Made by a program: the position numbers and the translations under genes
In this document: piece by piece, positions 15,101-17,768 of the stretch
Layout of the letters: every line of letters starts with the position of its first letter
Position numbering within the stretch: the stretch's first letter is position 1
Notes under the pieces: generated by a model
The model's input: only the letters and a program-made list of their open reading frames with translations
What the model was told of the DNA's origin: nothing
The model's database searches: none
Assembly: GCA_018713425.1 (NCBI GenBank)
Contig: DVOT01000208.1
Location: 1-17,768 of the forward strand
Direction: 5' to 3'
DNA: 17,768 bases
Source of the DNA: Alectryocaccomicrobium faecavium
Lineage (GTDB): Bacteria > Bacillota > Clostridia > Christensenellales > Aristaeellaceae

Positions 15101-15999
15101 AAGTGGTTCTAGGAGCAAACCATCAATTCCTGTATCCACAGGCAATGACCAATGCGCAGGCGCACACGCAAACCTTGCGCAGCATGGCGCAAATTCGTTC
15201 CCTTGCGGCGCTGGATTGCTGGCTATGGCCGGAACGCCAGCGTTCTAGCGAGGAAAAGCGCATTTTGCGGGACAGCGGCAAGTGGATCAACTATAACATT
15301 GGCGACAGGCCCATGGACGAGCCATGCTTTCCCGCTTCGCCCGATCCAAACCGGCGTATGCGCGCACTGGATCTATTGCGGCGGGAAGTGGAGTTCGCCA
15401 TGGAAGCGGGAGCGCGGAAGATCGTATTGGGCAGCGGCCCGGATGTACCGGCCGGTCGAGAGGCGGCAAAAGAACGCTTGAGCGAGGTTTTGCTGCGGCT
15501 AGGCGCGGAAATCCCGCCGCAAGTGACGCTCACGCTGGAACCAACCGACCGCGAAATCGACAAACGCTTTCTCTTTGGCCCCGTAGAGGAAACCGCGGCG
15601 TTTGTTCATCAATTGCAAGCAGCCGGCCTTGCCAATCTGGGGGTACTGCTAGACATGGGGCATGTGCCACTGATGGGTGAAACCCTGGAATCGGCTGTGA
15701 CCCATGCGGGCGACACACTGCGGCATATCCATTTGGGCAATTGCATCTTAAAAAATCCCCGCAATCCGCTATATGGCGATAAACACGTTGCCTGGGGCGC
15801 CGCTGAATCGGAATATGGTGAAGAAGATGCGGTGCGGTTTATTCACTTATTGCAAGCGGCCGGCTATTTCCAGGGAGAGGATTGCACCGTCTCTTTTGAA
15901 ATGCGGCCAATAGAAGGCTTAGGACCAGAAGAAAGCCTTGCGCGGTTCATTGCCGTTTGGGAGAAGTCGCGGCCGGCAGAGCTGGCCTCGCAACAATAA
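15097..15999 (+). CDS. Sugar phosphate isomerase/epimerase-like TIM-barrel protein
   Basis: A 300-residue protein with the pattern of the xylose isomerase-like TIM-barrel superfamily (AP endonuclease 2 fold). Likely metal ligands and catalytic residues stand at strand ends: Glu148 (LTLEPTD), Asp186 and His189 (VLLDMGHVPL), His212 (RHIHLGNC) and Glu268 (VSFEMRP). These proteins isomerise, epimerise or dehydrate sugars and polyols; the specific substrate cannot be assigned. I chose GTG 15097 because it overlaps the upstream stop (GTGA), has AGGAGA about 10 bases before it, and starts the first beta strand (KVVLGANHQ). The in-frame ATG at 15025 would overlap the M55 gene by 76 bases with no ribosome site. 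It is 20 bases from the next gene. Confidence 0.8.
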   Translation: MKVVLGANHQFLYPQAMTNAQAHTQTLRSMAQIRSLAALDCWLWPERQRSSEEKRILRDSGKWINYNIGDRPMDEPCFPASPDPNRRMRALDLLRREVEFAMEAGARKIVLGSGPDVPAGREAAKERLSEVLLRLGAEIPPQVTLTLEPTDREIDKRFLFGPVEETAAFVHQLQAAGLANLGVLLDMGHVPLMGETLESAVTHAGDTLRHIHLGNCILKNPRNPLYGDKHVAWGAAESEYGEEDAVRFIHLLQAAGYFQGEDCTVSFEMRPIEGLGPEESLARFIAVWEKSRPAELASQQ

Positions 16000-16019
16000 A
16001 AATGGGAGGGACTTTGGTT

Positions 16020-17570
16020 ATGAAACGGATTTTTGCCCTGATTCTGGCACTGACCATGATGGTAACAGCAGCAGCTTTTGCCAGCGCTGAAACCACGATG
16101 CCCATCGTGGAAGAACCGATCACCATGACGATGATGATTGGACTGGATACTTCCCGCGGATACGACCCGGCGGACAACGCGGTATTCAAGTACCTGGAGG
16201 AAGTGACCAACATCCATTGGGATTTCATCGTGGTAGACCGTTCTTCCTGGACCGAGCGCCTCAGCCTGATGTGGGCCAGCGGCGATATGCCGGATATGAT
16301 CTATAACGGCGTTTCCGGCAACGATCTGCTGCTCTACACGGGCACACTGATTCTAGACCTCAAGCCCTATTTGGAGGAATACGCCCCCAATTTCTGGAAC
16401 CTGTATCAGAACAACGCGGATGTGCGCCTGGCGGTAGATTTGCCCACGGGCAAAATCGGCAGCTTCGTATGGACCAACATGGAAATCGAAGCTGGCGCGG
16501 GCCAGTGCCCGAACGAGATTCTTTACATCAACCAGCAGTGGCTGGATGCGTTGGGCCTGGAAATGCCCCAGACCGTGGATGAGTACTATGAAACCCTGAT
16601 GGCATTCCGCGACAAGGATCCCAACGGCAACGGCGAACAGGATGAAATCCCCCTGGCGCCCCGAAACGCTTCTACCGATCTGAGCAAATTGCAACCCTTG
16701 ATGGGCTTCATGAGCGATACCAACAACCTGTATTTGGATGGCGATACCGTGCAGTATGCGCCCCTCATGGAAGAATACAAGCAGTGGGTGGAATTCTGCG
16801 CCAAGCTGTACGCGGAAGGTCTGATCGATCCGGACATCTTCGTGATGGATTCGGCGGAAGTGCTTGCTAAAGGCAGCCTGAACCCGCAAGTGTATGGCTC
16901 TGTAATCGCTTCGGCCGCTTTCACCGTGGTGGGCGCGGACAATGCTGACGCCTATGTGCCCACGCCGATCTACACCGCAGCCAACGGCGAAACGATGTGG
17001 TACAACCGGGTGTATGCCAACTCTGGCGTAGGCGTGATCACCACGGCGTGCGAGTATCCCGAGGAAGCCATCCGCTGGTGCGATTTGTTCTACAGCGACG
17101 AATATGTGAAGCTGGTGTGGATGGGTCAGGAAGGCGTGGCCTATGAGTACAACGAGGACGGCACCTGGGATTGGATCTACAGCGAAGAGTATCCCGACGC
17201 TACGGCCGTGCGCGCTGCACTGACCATTCAGGCAGGCGGACAGGGCCCGTCCATGTGCCCCACCGACTGGTTCAAACTCAACGACGAAACCGAAGCGCCA
17301 GTGAACGCGCAACGCGCGCAGATCGCCTCGGACTACGATGGACTGCTCCGCGTGCCAATGCCCACACTGTATTACGAAGAGTCTGCTGCTCGAGAGATGA
17401 GCACGATCGCTACGGATTTGAACACCTATGTCAATGAGATGGTCGCCCTGTTCGTTACGGGCGAGGCCGATATCGAAAGCGGCTGGGCCGATTTCACAGC
17501 AACGGTGGAAGCCATGGGCGCCTCTCGCCTGGTGGAGATTGCGCAAGAGGCGTATGACGCCGTCGCATAA
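16020..17570 (+). CDS. Extracellular solute-binding protein (carbohydrate ABC uptake type)
   Basis: A 516-residue secreted binding protein of the family 1/LipO-like group that feeds ABC importers. A signal peptide (KRIFALILALTMMVTAAAF, then ASA) ends near residue 23 with a signal peptidase I site; there is no lipobox cysteine, unusual for a monoderm binding protein. The mature part has typical blocks: WTERLSLMWASGDMPDMIYN (77-96), LDLKPYLEEYAPN (112-124), EILYINQQWLDALGL (166-180) and TVDEYYETLMAFRDKDPNGNG. Residues 198-209 (DKDPNGNGEQDE) fit a calcium-binding EF-hand-like loop, common in this group. ATG 16020 has GGGAGGG about 9 bases upstream. It is the third gene of the operon. No permease genes are in the window; the expected ones would lie elsewhere or past the end. 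Confidence 0.88.
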   Translation: MKRIFALILALTMMVTAAAFASAETTMPIVEEPITMTMMIGLDTSRGYDPADNAVFKYLEEVTNIHWDFIVVDRSSWTERLSLMWASGDMPDMIYNGVSGNDLLLYTGTLILDLKPYLEEYAPNFWNLYQNNADVRLAVDLPTGKIGSFVWTNMEIEAGAGQCPNEILYINQQWLDALGLEMPQTVDEYYETLMAFRDKDPNGNGEQDEIPLAPRNASTDLSKLQPLMGFMSDTNNLYLDGDTVQYAPLMEEYKQWVEFCAKLYAEGLIDPDIFVMDSAEVLAKGSLNPQVYGSVIASAAFTVVGADNADAYVPTPIYTAANGETMWYNRVYANSGVGVITTACEYPEEAIRWCDLFYSDEYVKLVWMGQEGVAYEYNEDGTWDWIYSEEYPDATAVRAALTIQAGGQGPSMCPTDWFKLNDETEAPVNAQRAQIASDYDGLLRVPMPTLYYEESAAREMSTIATDLNTYVNEMVALFVTGEADIESGWADFTATVEAMGASRLVEIAQEAYDAVA

Positions 17571-17587
17571 AAAAGTAACGAGGTGGG

Positions 17588-17637
17588 GGTAGGGCTTTGC
17601 CCTACCAAGCGTGTCAAAAAAGTCTTTTTGACACGCT
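17588..17637. repeat. Two successive perfect hairpins after the solute-binding protein gene
   Basis: The first hairpin is GGTAGGGC (17588-17595), TTT, GCCCTACC (17599-17606). The second is a 13-bp perfect stem, AGCGTGTCAAAAA (17608-17620), AGTC, and its complement (17625-17637). They start 18 bases after the stop codon and may help end transcription. The symmetrical A5/T5 core is not a standard terminator, and the pair looks more like a palindromic intergenic repeat. Confidence 0.65.
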
Positions 17638-17768
17638 GGTGGACGGGAGAGCAAGCGCCCCACAATTCGCAATGGTCGTCCTGCTGCGCCTGGCGGCTTG
17701 CAGTACTTCCTTGCTCATTGGGCTTACTTCGCGCTGCTTCGCCCACAGGGCGCGCGCTTCGTGCGCCC
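17638..17768. other. Noncoding GC-rich tail, probable repeat flank
   Basis: No credible gene was found on either strand. The stretch has reiterated CTTCGC and GCGC motifs and an inverted repeat GGGCGC / GCGCCC (17748-17753 with 17763-17768) at the very edge. An open minus-strand frame (17426-17746) mostly overlaps this tail, the hairpins and the binding-protein gene, and shows no family features. Together with the hairpins before it, this looks like dispersed intergenic sequence where the assembly stopped. Confidence 0.4.

Noticed and set aside
16353..17672. Minus-strand open frame of 439 codons under the solute-binding protein
   Set aside because: It is antisense to a gene with a clear signal peptide and family motifs; it has no ribosome site or domain of its own.

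Overview
The window looks like part of a moderately high-GC member of the Bacillota (Clostridia-type, possibly Christensenellales), probably a metagenome contig. Reasons: the rpsF-ssb-rpsR order, AGGAGG-type ribosome binding sites before most genes, TTGACA/TATAAT promoters, a very large 2-hydroxyacyl-CoA dehydratase activase-like protein, a paired ABC exporter of the TM287/288 type, and DppA-family and secreted solute-binding protein genes typical of gut Clostridia. This taxonomic reading is inference from gene content only. I see no rRNA, tRNA, CRISPR array, insertion sequence or prophage.

Layout: (1) 1-135, a low-GC end segment with a repeat-like hairpin that interrupts an SdpI-like gene. 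(2) 131-4701, minus strand: a two-gene 2-hydroxyacyl-CoA dehydratase activase-type unit (977 aa plus 430 aa, overlapping) followed by the SdpI-like fragment, behind a leader of about 160 nt holding a terminator-like fold. (3) 4821-5990, minus: a D-Ala-D-Ala carboxypeptidase, divergent from (4) a MATE exporter at 6187-7569. (5) A shared bidirectional terminator, then rpsR, ssb and rpsF on the minus strand, with a good promoter and a possible S6:S18 autoregulatory leader. (6) On the plus strand, a lone aspartate kinase with its own promoter, then a heterodimeric ABC exporter (10533-14052). (7) After a strong hairpin and an AT-rich regulatory region, a plus-strand operon of an M55/DppA-family D-aminopeptidase, a xylose-isomerase-like TIM-barrel protein and an extracellular solute-binding protein (14309-17570). 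(8) 17571-17768, hairpin-rich noncoding sequence to the window end.

Most genes are familiar families. The least explained parts are the 14.2-17.6 kb operon, which joins a D-peptide hydrolase to sugar-type metabolism and uptake under a promoter whose spacer holds a palindrome, and the large split activase with its structured leader. The two window ends both look like dispersed repeat sequence, where an assembly would be expected to break.
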